Assembly: GCA_035560235.1 (NCBI GenBank)
Contig: DATMAG010000073.1
Span: 25,510 to 89,509 of the forward strand
Direction of reading: 5' to 3'
DNA length: 64,000 bases
Source of the DNA: DASRDU01 sp035560235
GTDB lineage: Bacteria > Acidobacteriota > Blastocatellia > RBC074
Shown here in pieces: positions 16,682 to 25,923 of the stretch; within the stretch, counting starts at the first letter, position 1; every line of letters begins with the position of its first letter. The position numbers were made by a program, and so were the translations under genes. The notes under the pieces are model-generated. The model had not been told where the DNA came from. It was given only the letters and a program-made list of their open reading frames with translations, and made no database searches.

Positions 16682-17327
16682 GCAGTTGGTTATCTGGCTT
16701 CAGCAATTGCCGCCACTGGGCGTGCTGGCGCTGGTCTTTGTGATCGCTTACATTGAAAACGTTTTCCCGCCATCACCGAGCGATGTGCTGCTGGTCTTTG
16801 CCGGAACGCTGGCCGGAGTCGGAACCGTCGGTTTTTTCCCGATGCTGATCTGTTCGACGCTCGGCAGCACGCTCGGCTTTATGACAGCGTATCTTGCCGG
16901 GCGTTATTTTGAGCGGCACATTGTCGAGGGCCGCTTTGGCCGCTTTCTCCCGGTCAACGCGATTCATCAGGTCGAGCGGATGTTTCAGCGCTTCGGGTAC
17001 AGCGTCATCGTGGCGAACCGCTTCCTCTCAGGCACGCGCGCCGTCGTCTCGTTTGCGGCGGGAATGTCGCAGCTGAATCTGGCAGCAACGACTGTGCTGA
17101 GCGCTGTCAGCGCGATGGCCTGGAATACGATTCTGCTGATGCTGGGCAGAAGCTTCGGCAATAACTGGCAGAAGGTAGCCGATTACCTGATACTCTACAG
17201 CAAGGTTGTCACTGTTGTTATTACCATTGGTGTCGTGATCTTCGCCTGGCGTTACTGGCGGCAGTGGCGGCTCTCTGTCGCGCGCAGCAGTGCGGCCGGA
17301 AACCGGATCAGCCGCGACGAGGCGTAA
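16668..17327 (+). CDS. DedA/SNARE-associated family membrane protein
   Basis: A 219-residue integral membrane protein of the DedA family, proposed lipid scramblases or flippases. ENVFPPSPSDVLLVFAGTLA near residues 30-49 carries the family ExxFPPxPxE-like motif. RFLPVNAIHQVERMFQRFGY and ANRFLSGTRAVVSFAAGMS hold the conserved Arg/Gly region. About four or five hydrophobic segments are visible. The usual Glu after the prolines is Asp here. AAGGAAG precedes the ATG at 16668, inside the HD gene. Confidence 0.88.
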   Translation: MDTIEQLVIWLQQLPPLGVLALVFVIAYIENVFPPSPSDVLLVFAGTLAGVGTVGFFPMLICSTLGSTLGFMTAYLAGRYFERHIVEGRFGRFLPVNAIHQVERMFQRFGYSVIVANRFLSGTRAVVSFAAGMSQLNLAATTVLSAVSAMAWNTILLMLGRSFGNNWQKVADYLILYSKVVTVVITIGVVIFAWRYWRQWRLSVARSSAAGNRISRDEA

Positions 17328-17351
17328 ACTCGTTCTTCACCTTTTCAGCTT

Positions 17352-18359
17352 ATGGACATTCTGCAAAAGATCAGAAACCGCGCGGCTGCGAAGCCACAGC
17401 ACATTCTGCTGCCCGAAGGCAGCGATGACCGCACGATTGTGGCCGCAGCGAGAATTGCGGCTGAGCGCATCGCCCGCGTGACGCTGCTCGGCCATGAAGA
17501 TCAGATTCGCAGCCGCGCCGATGCGCTCGGCGTTTCGCTGACGAACGTGCCGGTGCTGAATTATCAGAACTCGCCCGACCTCGACCGCTACGCGCAGGAA
17601 TTTTATGAACTGCGCCGCGCCAAAGGCATCACGACTGACGAAGCGCGCAAACAGCTGCTCGACCCGCTCTATTTCGCCAATATGATGGTGCGGGCCGGGA
17701 AGGCCGATGGTTCAGTGGCCGGAGCGACCAACACAACTGCTCACACAGTGCGCGCCGCGCTGCTGACAATTGGCCTGCGCGCCGGATTCAGGCTGGTTTC
17801 GTCAGTCGTGCTGATGGTGCATCCGAATAAAAGTTTTGGCGCTGATGGCGCGATGGTCTTTGCCGATCCGGCGATTGTCGTGAATCCGACCGCATCTGAA
17901 CTGGCTGAAATCGCCATTGCCTCAGCCGAAACCTTTCGCGCCCTGGTGGACGCCGAGCCGCGTGTGGCGATGCTTTCGTTTTCGACCAAAGGCAGCGCGA
18001 AGCATCCGATGGTGGACAAGGTCGTTGAAGCCGTGCGCACCGTGCGCGCCCGCGCGCCTGAGCTTGAAATTGACGGCGAACTGCAGCTTGATGCCGCGAT
18101 GATTCCGCACATCGCCGCTTCAAAAGCGCCCGGTTCAGCGGTGGCGGGACAGGCGAGTGTGCTGATCTTTCCTGATCTCAACGCGGGCAACATCGGTTAC
18201 AAACTGACCGAAAGATTTGGCGGGGCAACAGCCATCGGCCCGATTCTGCAGGGCCTCGACAAGCCTGCGAACGATCTGTCACGCGGCTGCAAGGCCGATG
18301 ACATTGTGGATGCGGTGGCGATTACGGCAGTGCAGGCGCAGGCGCAGAAAAAAGTCTGA
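17352..18359 (+). CDS. pta: Phosphate acetyltransferase (short form)
   Basis: A 335-residue PTA/PTB-family enzyme that interconverts acetyl-CoA and acetyl phosphate. It lacks the N-terminal regulatory domain of the long E. coli form. Family segments are ILLPEGSDDRTIVAA, MMVRAGKADGSVAGATNTTA, MLSFSTKGSAKHPMVDKV, LIFPDLNAGNIGYKL and the closing GPILQGLDKPANDLSRGC. A branched phosphotransacylase (Ptb) is less likely given these motifs. No acetate kinase is in the window. No clear ribosome binding site precedes the ATG. Confidence 0.92.
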   Translation: MDILQKIRNRAAAKPQHILLPEGSDDRTIVAAARIAAERIARVTLLGHEDQIRSRADALGVSLTNVPVLNYQNSPDLDRYAQEFYELRRAKGITTDEARKQLLDPLYFANMMVRAGKADGSVAGATNTTAHTVRAALLTIGLRAGFRLVSSVVLMVHPNKSFGADGAMVFADPAIVVNPTASELAEIAIASAETFRALVDAEPRVAMLSFSTKGSAKHPMVDKVVEAVRTVRARAPELEIDGELQLDAAMIPHIAASKAPGSAVAGQASVLIFPDLNAGNIGYKLTERFGGATAIGPILQGLDKPANDLSRGCKADDIVDAVAITAVQAQAQKKV

Positions 18360-18375
18360 GCTGACCAAACCTCAC

Positions 18376-18942
18376 ATGAAAATCCGCTGGAAAAGGCTGC
18401 TCGCCGCGCCGTTTGTTTTCCTCGCGGCAATCGTCATCATCATTGAAGACTGGCTCTGGGATGATCTGGCGCGTCTTGCGGCGGCAATTGGTCGCCTGCC
18501 TGTTTTTCGTCAGATCGAGGTGCTGATTGTCAGCCTGCCGCCGTATGCTGCGCTCGTGACTTTCGGTGCGCCGACGCTGCTGCTGATTCCGGTCAAGCTC
18601 CTGGCCCTCTGGCTGATCGCGCACGGGCAGCAGGCGCTTGGCCTGCTGACAGTAGTGCTGGCCAAGTTTGCCGGAACCGCGCTGGTCGCGCGAATTTTTA
18701 TGCTGACGCGCAAGAACCTGCTGCGCATCGGCTGGTTCGCGGCGCTGCACGAACGCGTGACCATCTTCAGAGAACGAGTTCACACAGCCATCAGAAACTC
18801 TCGCATCTACCGGACAATTCATCTGGCTTCAGCGCGCCTGAAGATCGCGGTGAAGGAATGGCTGCGCAATCGCAGGCAGGGGTTCTGGCAAAGGCGGTGG
18901 GCAGCGGCGCTGAAATTATCGCGGCGGAAGCAGGGCGACTGA
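18376..18942 (+). CDS. Hypothetical inner-membrane protein
   Basis: The ATG at 18376 gives 188 residues. There are hydrophobic segments at about 8-25 (LLAAPFVFLAAIVIIIEDW) and about 50-100 (YAALVTFGAPTLLLIPVKLL, ALGLLTVVLAKFAGTALVA). The C-terminal half is basic and soluble (NRRQGFWQRR). I know similar proteins only as uncharacterised membrane proteins. It follows pta by 16 bp and is probably co-transcribed. Confidence 0.65.
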   Translation: MKIRWKRLLAAPFVFLAAIVIIIEDWLWDDLARLAAAIGRLPVFRQIEVLIVSLPPYAALVTFGAPTLLLIPVKLLALWLIAHGQQALGLLTVVLAKFAGTALVARIFMLTRKNLLRIGWFAALHERVTIFRERVHTAIRNSRIYRTIHLASARLKIAVKEWLRNRRQGFWQRRWAAALKLSRRKQGD

Positions 18943-19418
18943 ATCGCCTGAAAACAAAAAGAGCAGCCGCGCGTGCGACTGCTCGAAGGAACCAAAGAAA
19001 GGAGGTTGATGCGAAAACCTGTTACCCTCTGAAAAAAACTCTGTCCGCTGCGGCATAACCCGAACACCACAACTGACACATCACGAAACGCTGCCATTTG
19101 CTCGCTGCCGCTTAAGCCCCGAAGCCCCGGTCATCCTGACCGCCCGGCCTGCCAAACGGCTTGCAGCCGCGTTCCGGACGCTTTCCATTTTGGCGATTCT
19201 CGTGCCAGGAGCAGCCTGCCTGACTTTCATCCGGCTAAGTTCGCATCGTCACAATGAGTTCGTGCCGTAGCGCCGGATTCAGGCAGTTCATCGGATCAGG
19301 CAATCGGTCAGTCTGGCCGGATCTGTTCAGGCAGAATAACGAGCCGTGTCGGTCAGATTGAAGGAAGTGGCAAATACTTTCAGAGACAAACCGGACGGGA
19401 TTTTTAAGAACCCCGCTG
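18943..19418. other. Intergenic region without a recognised gene
   Basis: About 475 bp. Near its start is a GC-rich hairpin, GAGCAG...CTGCTC (18961-18984), which could end the pta transcript. At 19009 a seven-codon frame follows AAAGGAGG, but the spacing is too short to be convincing. The rest shows no coding pattern. Confidence 0.45.
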
Positions 19419-19447
19419 TTGTGACGGGTCATCGCGCTGCCTATAAT
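19419..19447 (+). promoter_or_regulatory. Consensus sigma-70 promoter
   Basis: TTGTGA (19419-19424) and a perfect TATAAT (19442-19447) are separated by 17 bp. The expected transcript starts near 19454, 24 bp before the ATG at 19478. Confidence 0.75.
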
Positions 19448-19477
19448 TGCGGCGGGACAGCCAGCCCGGAGCCTGTG

Positions 19478-19924
19478 ATGATAAATGACAGACAGCCTGC
19501 GTCCGCTGAAATGGCCGCTGTCGAAGAGGTCAATGACCGCTTTTACCGCGCGCTGGAAGCCTGTGAGCTGACGGCGATGGAGGCGCTGTGGCTGCACACG
19601 GAGTGGGTCAGATGTGTGCATCCGGGCTGGGAACTGCTTGTCGGCTGGAACCAGGTGCGCGAAAGCTGGGCGCGGATCTTTCAGAACTCGCGCGGGCTGC
19701 GGGTAATGCCGAGCGAGGTGGCGGTGCTCATTGCAGGCGATTTCGCGTGGGTCAGCTGCACCGAAAATCTGGTGATTTATTACGAATCAGGCGCGCCCGT
19801 TTCCGCTGTCACGACCGCAACCAATCTCTTTCAGCGCGTCAGCGGCGAATGGCTGATGGTGCTTCACCACGCTTCGCCGGTTCCGGCCTCAATGCCGATC
19901 AACGAAAGTGAAACCGTACAGTGA
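19478..19924 (+). CDS. SnoaL-like/DUF4440 family protein
   Basis: The ATG at 19478, just below a consensus promoter, gives 148 residues. The pattern VEEVNDRFYRALEACELTAM, W...VRCVHPGWELLVGW, QVRESWARIF and LFQRVSGEWLMVLHHAS is that of the NTF2-fold SnoaL_3 group. Members are small cone-shaped proteins, some with enzyme activity and others binding ligands; the function here is unknown. The frame extends upstream, but those residues do not fit the fold. The stop overlaps the next ATG (TGATG). Confidence 0.78.
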   Translation: MINDRQPASAEMAAVEEVNDRFYRALEACELTAMEALWLHTEWVRCVHPGWELLVGWNQVRESWARIFQNSRGLRVMPSEVAVLIAGDFAWVSCTENLVIYYESGAPVSAVTTATNLFQRVSGEWLMVLHHASPVPASMPINESETVQ

Positions 19925-20250
19925 TGGATGTTAAAGACGTGTTCGCCGCTGCGCGCTTTGCGCCAGAAAAGATGCAGAAGGTCAGCCTGTTCGAGACTCC
20001 GAACTTCTTCTGCGATGTGTACTGCCTCGAACCCGGTCAGGAGCAGAAACCACACACGCACAACGGAGCCGACAAGCTCTATTACGTCCTCTCCGGACGC
20101 GGGCTGTTTCTCATCGGAGATGAGGAACGCGAACTCGGCGAGCATCAGATCGTGCTGGCTCCGGCAGAGGTCCCGCATGGAGTCCGCAACACGAGCGCAG
20201 CGCGTCTGATGCTGCTCGTGATGATGTCACCCAATCCGAACGTGAAATGA
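19924..20250 (+). CDS. Cupin-domain protein
   Basis: A 108-residue single-domain cupin. Motif 1 is PGQEQKPHTHNGADKLYYVLSG, with the metal-binding HTH and a glutamate replaced by Asp in GADK. Motif 2 is ELGEHQIVLAPAEVPHGVRN. The ligand is unknown; the fold binds small molecules through a metal. It is translationally coupled to the SnoaL-like gene (TGATG), so the two probably work together. A second cupin gene, on the opposite strand, follows about 40 bp later. Confidence 0.82.
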   Translation: MDVKDVFAAARFAPEKMQKVSLFETPNFFCDVYCLEPGQEQKPHTHNGADKLYYVLSGRGLFLIGDEERELGEHQIVLAPAEVPHGVRNTSAARLMLLVMMSPNPNVK

Positions 20251-20291
20251 ACCTGCCTCCCGGCGGATCAGGCGTCGGCAGACCAGCTTTC

Positions 20292-20651
20292 TCAGCCCTG
20301 ATTTCCCCGTTTCAGATAATCATCCGTCCCGTCCACCCAGTCACGCCGGATCGGGCTGAAGACATCAATCCCGGTGGTCATTTCGATGGCGACGGCTGAG
20401 TGCGGCACGTGCGACGGAATCTCGACCATTTCGCCGCCGCGCACGATTACCTCCTCGCCGCCGATGACGAAGCGCAGCGCGCCGCTGATGATGTAGCTGA
20501 ACTGTTCGCTGTCGTGCTGATGTTCAGGCACGACACAGCCTTCCTTCAGCGTCAGAAAGGCCATTGTGATCTTGTCGCCCGTAAAGAACCGGCGCGAAAA
20601 GAGCGAGGTGACCTGCTCCTCGGGGATTTCACTGAGTCTGTGATGCTTCAT
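20292..20651 (-). CDS. Cupin-domain protein
   Basis: The ATG at 20651 is chosen because AAAGGA lies 6-7 nt before it; this gives 119 residues. Motif 1 is EGCVVPEHQHDSEQFSYIISG, with H-x-H and a Glu as metal ligands, and motif 2 is RGGEMVEIPSHVPHSAVAIE. It is a small one-domain cupin of the type near dioxygenases and sugar isomerases; the substrate is unknown. It is not a close copy of the neighbouring cupin at 19924. It lies 13 bp after the M1 peptidase stop on the strand that would read the peptidase after it only if transcription came from the right. Confidence 0.8.
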   Translation of the reverse strand: MKHHRLSEIPEEQVTSLFSRRFFTGDKITMAFLTLKEGCVVPEHQHDSEQFSYIISGALRFVIGGEEVIVRGGEMVEIPSHVPHSAVAIEMTTGIDVFSPIRRDWVDGTDDYLKRGNQG

Positions 20652-20664
20652 CGTTTTCCTTTGT

Positions 20665-23364
20665 TTATTTGCCATTGCTGACGCTCTCGCTGGCCAGCAC
20701 ATCGCAGTTGTAGTTGATCATGACCCGCTTCGGCTGCTTCGGCAGCATCACCTGGAATTCCGGGGTCGTGGTGCTGCCGACAACGGTGACGGAACCGAGC
20801 CGCACGATGCGCCCGTCAAACTCTGCGTAAACGGGAACAGGCATGCCGAAATTCTGCGACACCTCGCTTTGTGTGAGCGTTCCCTTGAGCAGACATTTGC
20901 CGTCGCTCTGCGGCGTCAGACTGTAATCGAGACGATAGCGCGGGATTTCCCTGCCGTAAACCCATTGCAGGAAAAACCAGTCCATCCGCTTGTTCCCGGC
21001 CAGATCCATGCCCGGAGTCAGGTGTTTTTCCACAATCTCCCTGAACCCTTCGGTCGAGGCATTCTGGTTGTAATTCGTTTTGACGAAATCCTGCATCATC
21101 TCCATAAACGCCTTGTCGCCCGTTTCGCGGTTCCACATCATCTGCCGCAGCATATGCAGCACGTACCCGCCCTTGCGATAAGCCAGCATCTGATAGGCCT
21201 GCGGATATTTGTAATAACCGGCGCGGTAACCCAGCCAGAGCGGCGCCACGTCCGTGGCGCGCAGGTTGAATTCATTCTTCTCTGTGAGCACTTCCTGCGC
21301 GTGCTTCCAGTACTTCAGAAACTTGTCCGACTTCGGCTCGGTCACCTGCAGGTACAACCCGGCGGAAAAAAAGGCGAAGCCTTCCGAAAGCCACTGATCG
21401 TGATAGGACGCCCAGCCGACGATGTGACCCCACCACTGATGCGACACCTCGTGCGCGTTGACTTCATCAACAAATTCAGTCACCCGCGAGTTGATGCCCA
21501 TCAGCATGTAACGCTGCGTCGAGTCCAGATAAGCGATCAGCGGCAGATAGACCAGCGAGGGCCACGACTGACCGAAGGAGGCCTGCGGCTGCTGCGTAAT
21601 GGCTACCCGGCCATACGGCAGCGGGCCGAAATATCTTGTGAAGATGCGAACCGAATTCTGCGCTTCGACGAGGCTGTTGCCGATCAGCCGCGACGGAGCC
21701 ATGCCGCCGATGCCGGTGTTGCGCAATCCGTCCGGCATATCAGTGACAGCATAACCTTCAAGCTGATATTTCGTGTCGGCATCAGTGACTTCCTGCTTTT
21801 TGAAGTCTCCGTAATTGAATCCGGCCACCGCGAGCGGCGTTTCAGAAACCCACTGCGAAGCGGTGTAATCGCCGTCCTGCCACTCCTTCACTTTGTTGCC
21901 GACGCTGACGAGCGTGTATTTTTTCGGCACCTTGAAGGTCAGATCGAAAGTCGCGCGATCCCTGAATGAATTGACGCTCGGATACCAGCTCGTGCGCGCC
22001 AGCACGGCGAAATTGCCGCCGCCCGCGTCATTGATGACCCTCTCACCCTGATAATCGAGCGTGAGTTTGTACTTCTGTCCCTTCACGAGCGGCTCCGGCA
22101 GAATGGCATAGAACGAACCGTCCTTCTTCCTGTCCTCCTGAATGTAATCAACCTCGCGATCACCGAACATCACCTTCGACACGCGCAGTTCCGGCAGCAA
22201 CCCGAAACTCAGCACGCGCTCGCCATTGATGCGGGGCACGAAGGTGATTTCCGCCGTAGCCGTCAGCTTTTCGCCCCTGATGGCATTGTCCAGGCGATAA
22301 TGCTCGACATCAATCACGCGTTTGTCTTCTTCGGAACTCGCCGTGCCTTTTCTGTACTCACTTTCAAAGTGGCCCGAATAGAGCAGGCCCGCATCCTTCG
22401 CCTGCCAGTCGGCGTTGACGAGCAGCACCTCCTCGCAATCGTGCGCGCCGTATGGTCGCACGTGAAATCGCAGATCGTTATGCTTTCTGCCGAAGAGATA
22501 AGCGTTGAATGACGGCGCGCGCTTCGGATTATAAAGATCGGTCAGAATCTCGGCTTCGATGTTCTCGCCGCTCGCTCTTTCACGATTGCGCACCCGGTTC
22601 TGAAAATCCTTCAGCGCATCGAGCGCCTGATTGTCAGCGCTTCCGGCAGCCTGTCCCTGCTTTTTGATCTCCTGGTATGTGTCATCGGAAAAGACCAGCA
22701 CCAGCCGTGAGAACTGTTCGCTGAACGTCTCCTTCTCGGTGACTGCCTTCAGGTAATCGCGCTCAATAGAGAGGACGGGTTCGAGTGCGAATTCGCCCTC
22801 GCCAGTAAAGACTGCGATGGCAGGCCGGTTCAGCACCGGCGGCAGGAAACTGATGCGTCCGGTGCGCAGCGTAAAGGTCGCGGCATCGCGTTTGAGTGTC
22901 AGATTGCTGACCGTGTAAGTCTCAGCGGGTTTGCCATCGCGCAGGGCGCGATAGTTCGGGTCGCTGTTCGGTGTGATCGCGCCCTTTGCGCCAACGCTGA
23001 CTTCGGCGCGTGTTCCGGCCACTTCCAGTCTGATTTCAAGCGTCGCCGTGCGCGAAGCTTCGACTGTTACTTTTCTCTCAACGGGTTTGAAGCCGTCGCG
23101 ACTGACGGTGACGACATAACTGCCGGGCGCAAGCCCTTCAGCACTGAAAGCGCCCTGACTGTCGGTGACGACCTGGCGCGTTTCACCGGTCGTTTCGTTG
23201 CGAAGAGTAACCTGAGCACCGATGACGATGGCACTGTTCGGATCTCTGACAGTGCCGCTGATGGCGCCGGGATTCTGAGCGGCGCTGGCATTGCCGATTA
23301 TCAGCGCCGAAAAGGCAGCAACGATGATCAGAGCGGCAGCGAGGAGAAGCTGAGTGTGGCGCAT
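20665..23364 (-). CDS. Secreted M1-family metallopeptidase with N-terminal carboxypeptidase-regulatory domain
   Basis: An 899-residue exported protein. A signal peptide (LLLAAALIIVAAFSALIIG) is followed by a carboxypeptidase-regulatory-like beta-sandwich, about residues 33-115 (GAISGTVRDPNSAIVIGAQV, GLAPGSYVVTVSRDGF). The catalytic M1 zinc site is HEVSHQWWGH near residue 638, with the third ligand in WLSEGFAFF 18 residues on. The exopeptidase GxMEN loop is not seen, so the specificity may differ from classic aminopeptidases. The long middle domain resembles the beta-rich M1 N-domain. It probably degrades peptides outside the inner membrane. The cupin gene follows 13 bp after its stop. Confidence 0.85.
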   Translation of the reverse strand: MRHTQLLLAAALIIVAAFSALIIGNASAAQNPGAISGTVRDPNSAIVIGAQVTLRNETTGETRQVVTDSQGAFSAEGLAPGSYVVTVSRDGFKPVERKVTVEASRTATLEIRLEVAGTRAEVSVGAKGAITPNSDPNYRALRDGKPAETYTVSNLTLKRDAATFTLRTGRISFLPPVLNRPAIAVFTGEGEFALEPVLSIERDYLKAVTEKETFSEQFSRLVLVFSDDTYQEIKKQGQAAGSADNQALDALKDFQNRVRNRERASGENIEAEILTDLYNPKRAPSFNAYLFGRKHNDLRFHVRPYGAHDCEEVLLVNADWQAKDAGLLYSGHFESEYRKGTASSEEDKRVIDVEHYRLDNAIRGEKLTATAEITFVPRINGERVLSFGLLPELRVSKVMFGDREVDYIQEDRKKDGSFYAILPEPLVKGQKYKLTLDYQGERVINDAGGGNFAVLARTSWYPSVNSFRDRATFDLTFKVPKKYTLVSVGNKVKEWQDGDYTASQWVSETPLAVAGFNYGDFKKQEVTDADTKYQLEGYAVTDMPDGLRNTGIGGMAPSRLIGNSLVEAQNSVRIFTRYFGPLPYGRVAITQQPQASFGQSWPSLVYLPLIAYLDSTQRYMLMGINSRVTEFVDEVNAHEVSHQWWGHIVGWASYHDQWLSEGFAFFSAGLYLQVTEPKSDKFLKYWKHAQEVLTEKNEFNLRATDVAPLWLGYRAGYYKYPQAYQMLAYRKGGYVLHMLRQMMWNRETGDKAFMEMMQDFVKTNYNQNASTEGFREIVEKHLTPGMDLAGNKRMDWFFLQWVYGREIPRYRLDYSLTPQSDGKCLLKGTLTQSEVSQNFGMPVPVYAEFDGRIVRLGSVTVVGSTTTPEFQVMLPKQPKRVMINYNCDVLASESVSNGK

Positions 23365-23609
23365 GGATTCCTCCGGTTGAGTTGTAGTGAAGAACTGATG
23401 ACAGAAACCACTGGTTGCAGGCTGAGAACTCTGCTCGCGTCGGAGAGGCTGCCGGGGTCAGCGGGAATCAGGTTCAACTCCGACTTTGCGTGACTGAGCG
23501 GGTGGAGTTTATCACTCCGGCGGGAACGGGAAAACAGATTTATGTTCCGACGATCAGCGCGTCTGTCCGGCAGACTGACAGATGGCCGGACATTTTCGTT
23601 CATCGCTCA

Positions 23610-24281
23610 TCAGTTCTTCCGCGCTTCGACGGCAAACAGCACCGGCACATTGAGCAGTCTTTCAGCTGCCGGAACCTGTCGCGCCAGTTCTTCGTCACCA
23701 TTGAATTCACGATAAGCGAATTGTCTGAATCCGGCGTCTTCGAGCAGGTTCAAATAATCATCCACCGTGTAACGCACCGCGCCGAGCCGGTATTCAATGC
23801 CGTCGCGCTGAAAATTTGCTTCCTTGCCCGCCGCCGCCAGTTCCGGGTGATAGACCGAAAAAACAAACCTGCCGCCGCGTCTGAGCACCGCGTGTGTCTC
23901 GCTGAAGGTCGTGCGCAGGTCATCCAGGTGTTCACCGATCAGCGCACACAACACGGCATCGAAGCATTCCCTTTGAAACGGAAACTGCCGCTGCAGATCG
24001 GCCCGCAGCAGTGGCACTCGCGGCAGGCGGCGCTGCGCCACTTTGAGCATGCCGTGCGAAAAATCCAGCCCGACGGCGCGACTGCCTGCGCTGATGACCG
24101 ATTTCAGATTGCGCCCCGTTCCGCATCCCGCATCGAGAATGCGTTCGCCCGGCTGCGGCGCCAGCATTGACAGCGTATGCCGCGCGTCCATCGCCACTAC
24201 CGGATTGGGCGTGGTGTCGTAAGTTTCAGCCCACAGGTCATAGCCTTCCTGCACCGTCACTCGTTGTATCTTCTTCTCCAT
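23610..24281 (-). CDS. Class I SAM-dependent methyltransferase
   Basis: The ATG at 24281, preceded by AGAGGGG, gives 223 residues. The SAM motif RILDAGCGTGRNL lies at about residues 46-58, then SRAVGLDFSHGMLKVAQ and FDAVLCALIGEHL, and LRRGGRFVFSVYHPEL. The opening EGYDLWAETYDTTPNPVVA is common in small-molecule methyltransferases of the UbiE/BioC type. The substrate is unknown. It lies downstream of a PLP decarboxylase gene, separated by a repeat element. Confidence 0.78.
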   Translation of the reverse strand: MEKKIQRVTVQEGYDLWAETYDTTPNPVVAMDARHTLSMLAPQPGERILDAGCGTGRNLKSVISAGSRAVGLDFSHGMLKVAQRRLPRVPLLRADLQRQFPFQRECFDAVLCALIGEHLDDLRTTFSETHAVLRRGGRFVFSVYHPELAAAGKEANFQRDGIEYRLGAVRYTVDDYLNLLEDAGFRQFAYREFNGDEELARQVPAAERLLNVPVLFAVEARKN

Positions 24282-24305
24282 TGTGTCGCCCCTCTGAACA
24301 GGTTT

Positions 24306-24475
24306 GGAATGGAACACGGATTGAACTGATGTGACGAATCAGCATCTGTCCTGATCAGTCTCATCCGCTTCATCCGTGTTCTATTTTGACAGGAGAGAAT
24401 GGAACGCTGATTGAACGGATCCGACGGATTGAGACTGATCCGCTATGATCCGCCGCATCCGTGTCATCCGTGTTC
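24306..24475. repeat. Complex inverted repeats of the GAACACGGATG family
   Basis: Two nested units. In the first, GGAACACGGATTGAAC (from 24310) faces ATCCGTGTTCTATT near 24375-24388. In the second, GAATGGAACGCTGATTGAAC (from 24399) faces CATCCGTGTCATCCGTGTTC ending near 24475. The words are imperfect copies of one another. The same family appears at 43329-43372. It fills the space between the decarboxylase and methyltransferase genes. Confidence 0.8.
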
Positions 24476-25908
24476 TATTCAGCCTGCCCCTCTCTCAATT
24501 CCTTCGCCAGCCACTCAAGCCGCGCAATCGAAGCGCGAATGTCCGCGTCCGTCGTGCGCGGATTGATCGGACACATCCGCAGCACAAACCGGCCACGCAG
24601 CACGGTCGAACTCGCAAAGGCGAAACCATCCGCGATACCCGCCGCCGCCAGGCGCTGATTGAATTCGTTGAGTTCAGCTTCGCTCGCTCCCGGCCACACA
24701 TAACGAAACGACACCATCCCAAGCGTTGCGGGCGAAGTCACCTGCCAGCATCCGCTTTCACTCAGCGTGCGTTCGGCCAGATCAGCCATTTCAAAGCCGT
24801 GCTCAACAGCAGCGCGGAATGAAGCAACGCCGAAGACCTTGAACGAGAGCCACACCTTCAGCGCCCGAAAGCTGCGCGTCAGTTGTACGCCCTGTTCGCA
24901 GAAATTGACTTCTTCAAGCGCCCGGTTCGTGTCGTGCATGTATTCAGGCAAAACGTGAAAGCTGCGGCGCAGCAGGCTGCCGTCGCGCAGCAGCACGACT
25001 CCGGTTTCGTAAGGCTGAAAGAGCCACTTGTGCGGATCGAGCGCCAGCGAATCGGCCCGCTCAAGTCCGGCCAGCAATCTTCTGCCGCGTTCGCACAACA
25101 CCGCCGCCGCGCCGTAAGCCCCGTCCAGGTGCAGCCACAGATTTTCCTGCGCGCAGTAATCGGCCAGTTCATCAAGCGGATCAATCGCTCCGGTGTTGGT
25201 CGTTCCGGCATTGGCCACGACGCAGAAAGGCCGCCGCCCCGCCGCCCGATCCTGATTCACCGCTTCGCGCAGCCGCGCCAGGTCAAGCCTGTATTCATCA
25301 TCAGGCTCAAGACGCCGAATCTGCTCCGGCCTGAAACCAAGCAGCCACAATGCGCGGTCAACGCACGAATGCGTCTGATCTGAGTAATAGACCACCGCAT
25401 CCTCAGTGCGATCATTCAGCCTGATATGCCGTGCCACCGCGAGCGCCGTCAGATTGGCCATCGAACCGCCCGACACAAAATGTCCGCCCGCCGTTTCAGG
25501 CAGCCCGCACAACTGCCGCAGCCAGTCAATCGTCACCAGTTCGACCTGCGCCGCGCCCGAAGCCCCGACCCACGTTCCCGCAAACGGGTCATACCCGGCA
25601 GTCAGAGTTTCAGCCAGCACACTGATGAAATTGCTCGGCGCGGGAATGAACGCAAAAAAGCGCGGATGATTGGTGTGCGAAATGTGAGTCCAGACATCGC
25701 GCCGCAACTGTGCCAGCACAGCCTTGGCAGCGATTCCGCTTTCAGGCAGCGGCTCACGCAACCGCGTTTCCAGCTCAGCGCGCGAACCGATCTGAGTCAC
25801 ACGCTTGTCCGGCAGTTGCTCGAAATGTTCTGTCAGTTGCTCAATGACGCGATAGCCGAGTTCCCGCATCTCATCGCGGGTCAGTTGCAGTTTGTTATTC
25901 AAAGGCAT
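24475..25908 (-). CDS. Pyridoxal-phosphate-dependent amino acid decarboxylase
   Basis: A 477-residue group II decarboxylase of the aromatic L-amino acid/tyrosine type. The PLP lysine is in SLALDPHKWLFQPYETG (about K294). GTTNTGAIDPLDELADYC, HLDGAYGAAAVLC and the substrate-side GGHFVSGGSMANLTAL are all typical. The N-terminal RFFAFIPAPSNFISVLAETL segment is characteristic of this branch. The precise substrate (tyrosine, tryptophan or another amino acid) cannot be read. It follows mnmA by 15 bp on the same strand. Confidence 0.87.
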   Translation of the reverse strand: MPLNNKLQLTRDEMRELGYRVIEQLTEHFEQLPDKRVTQIGSRAELETRLREPLPESGIAAKAVLAQLRRDVWTHISHTNHPRFFAFIPAPSNFISVLAETLTAGYDPFAGTWVGASGAAQVELVTIDWLRQLCGLPETAGGHFVSGGSMANLTALAVARHIRLNDRTEDAVVYYSDQTHSCVDRALWLLGFRPEQIRRLEPDDEYRLDLARLREAVNQDRAAGRRPFCVVANAGTTNTGAIDPLDELADYCAQENLWLHLDGAYGAAAVLCERGRRLLAGLERADSLALDPHKWLFQPYETGVVLLRDGSLLRRSFHVLPEYMHDTNRALEEVNFCEQGVQLTRSFRALKVWLSFKVFGVASFRAAVEHGFEMADLAERTLSESGCWQVTSPATLGMVSFRYVWPGASEAELNEFNQRLAAAGIADGFAFASSTVLRGRFVLRMCPINPRTTDADIRASIARLEWLAKELREGQAE

Positions 25909-25923
25909 AATTCCAGTAATGTG

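Noticed and set aside
19009..19032. Seven-codon ORF after AAAGGAGG
   Set aside because: The spacing of three bases to the ATG is too short and nothing follows that it could regulate.
20869..21969. Long plus-strand ORF opposite the M1 peptidase
   Set aside because: It is a shadow of the real gene; codon use and residues (many Arg, His, Gln) are not protein-like. The same holds for those at 43244-44245, 48289-49506 and 54879-56291.
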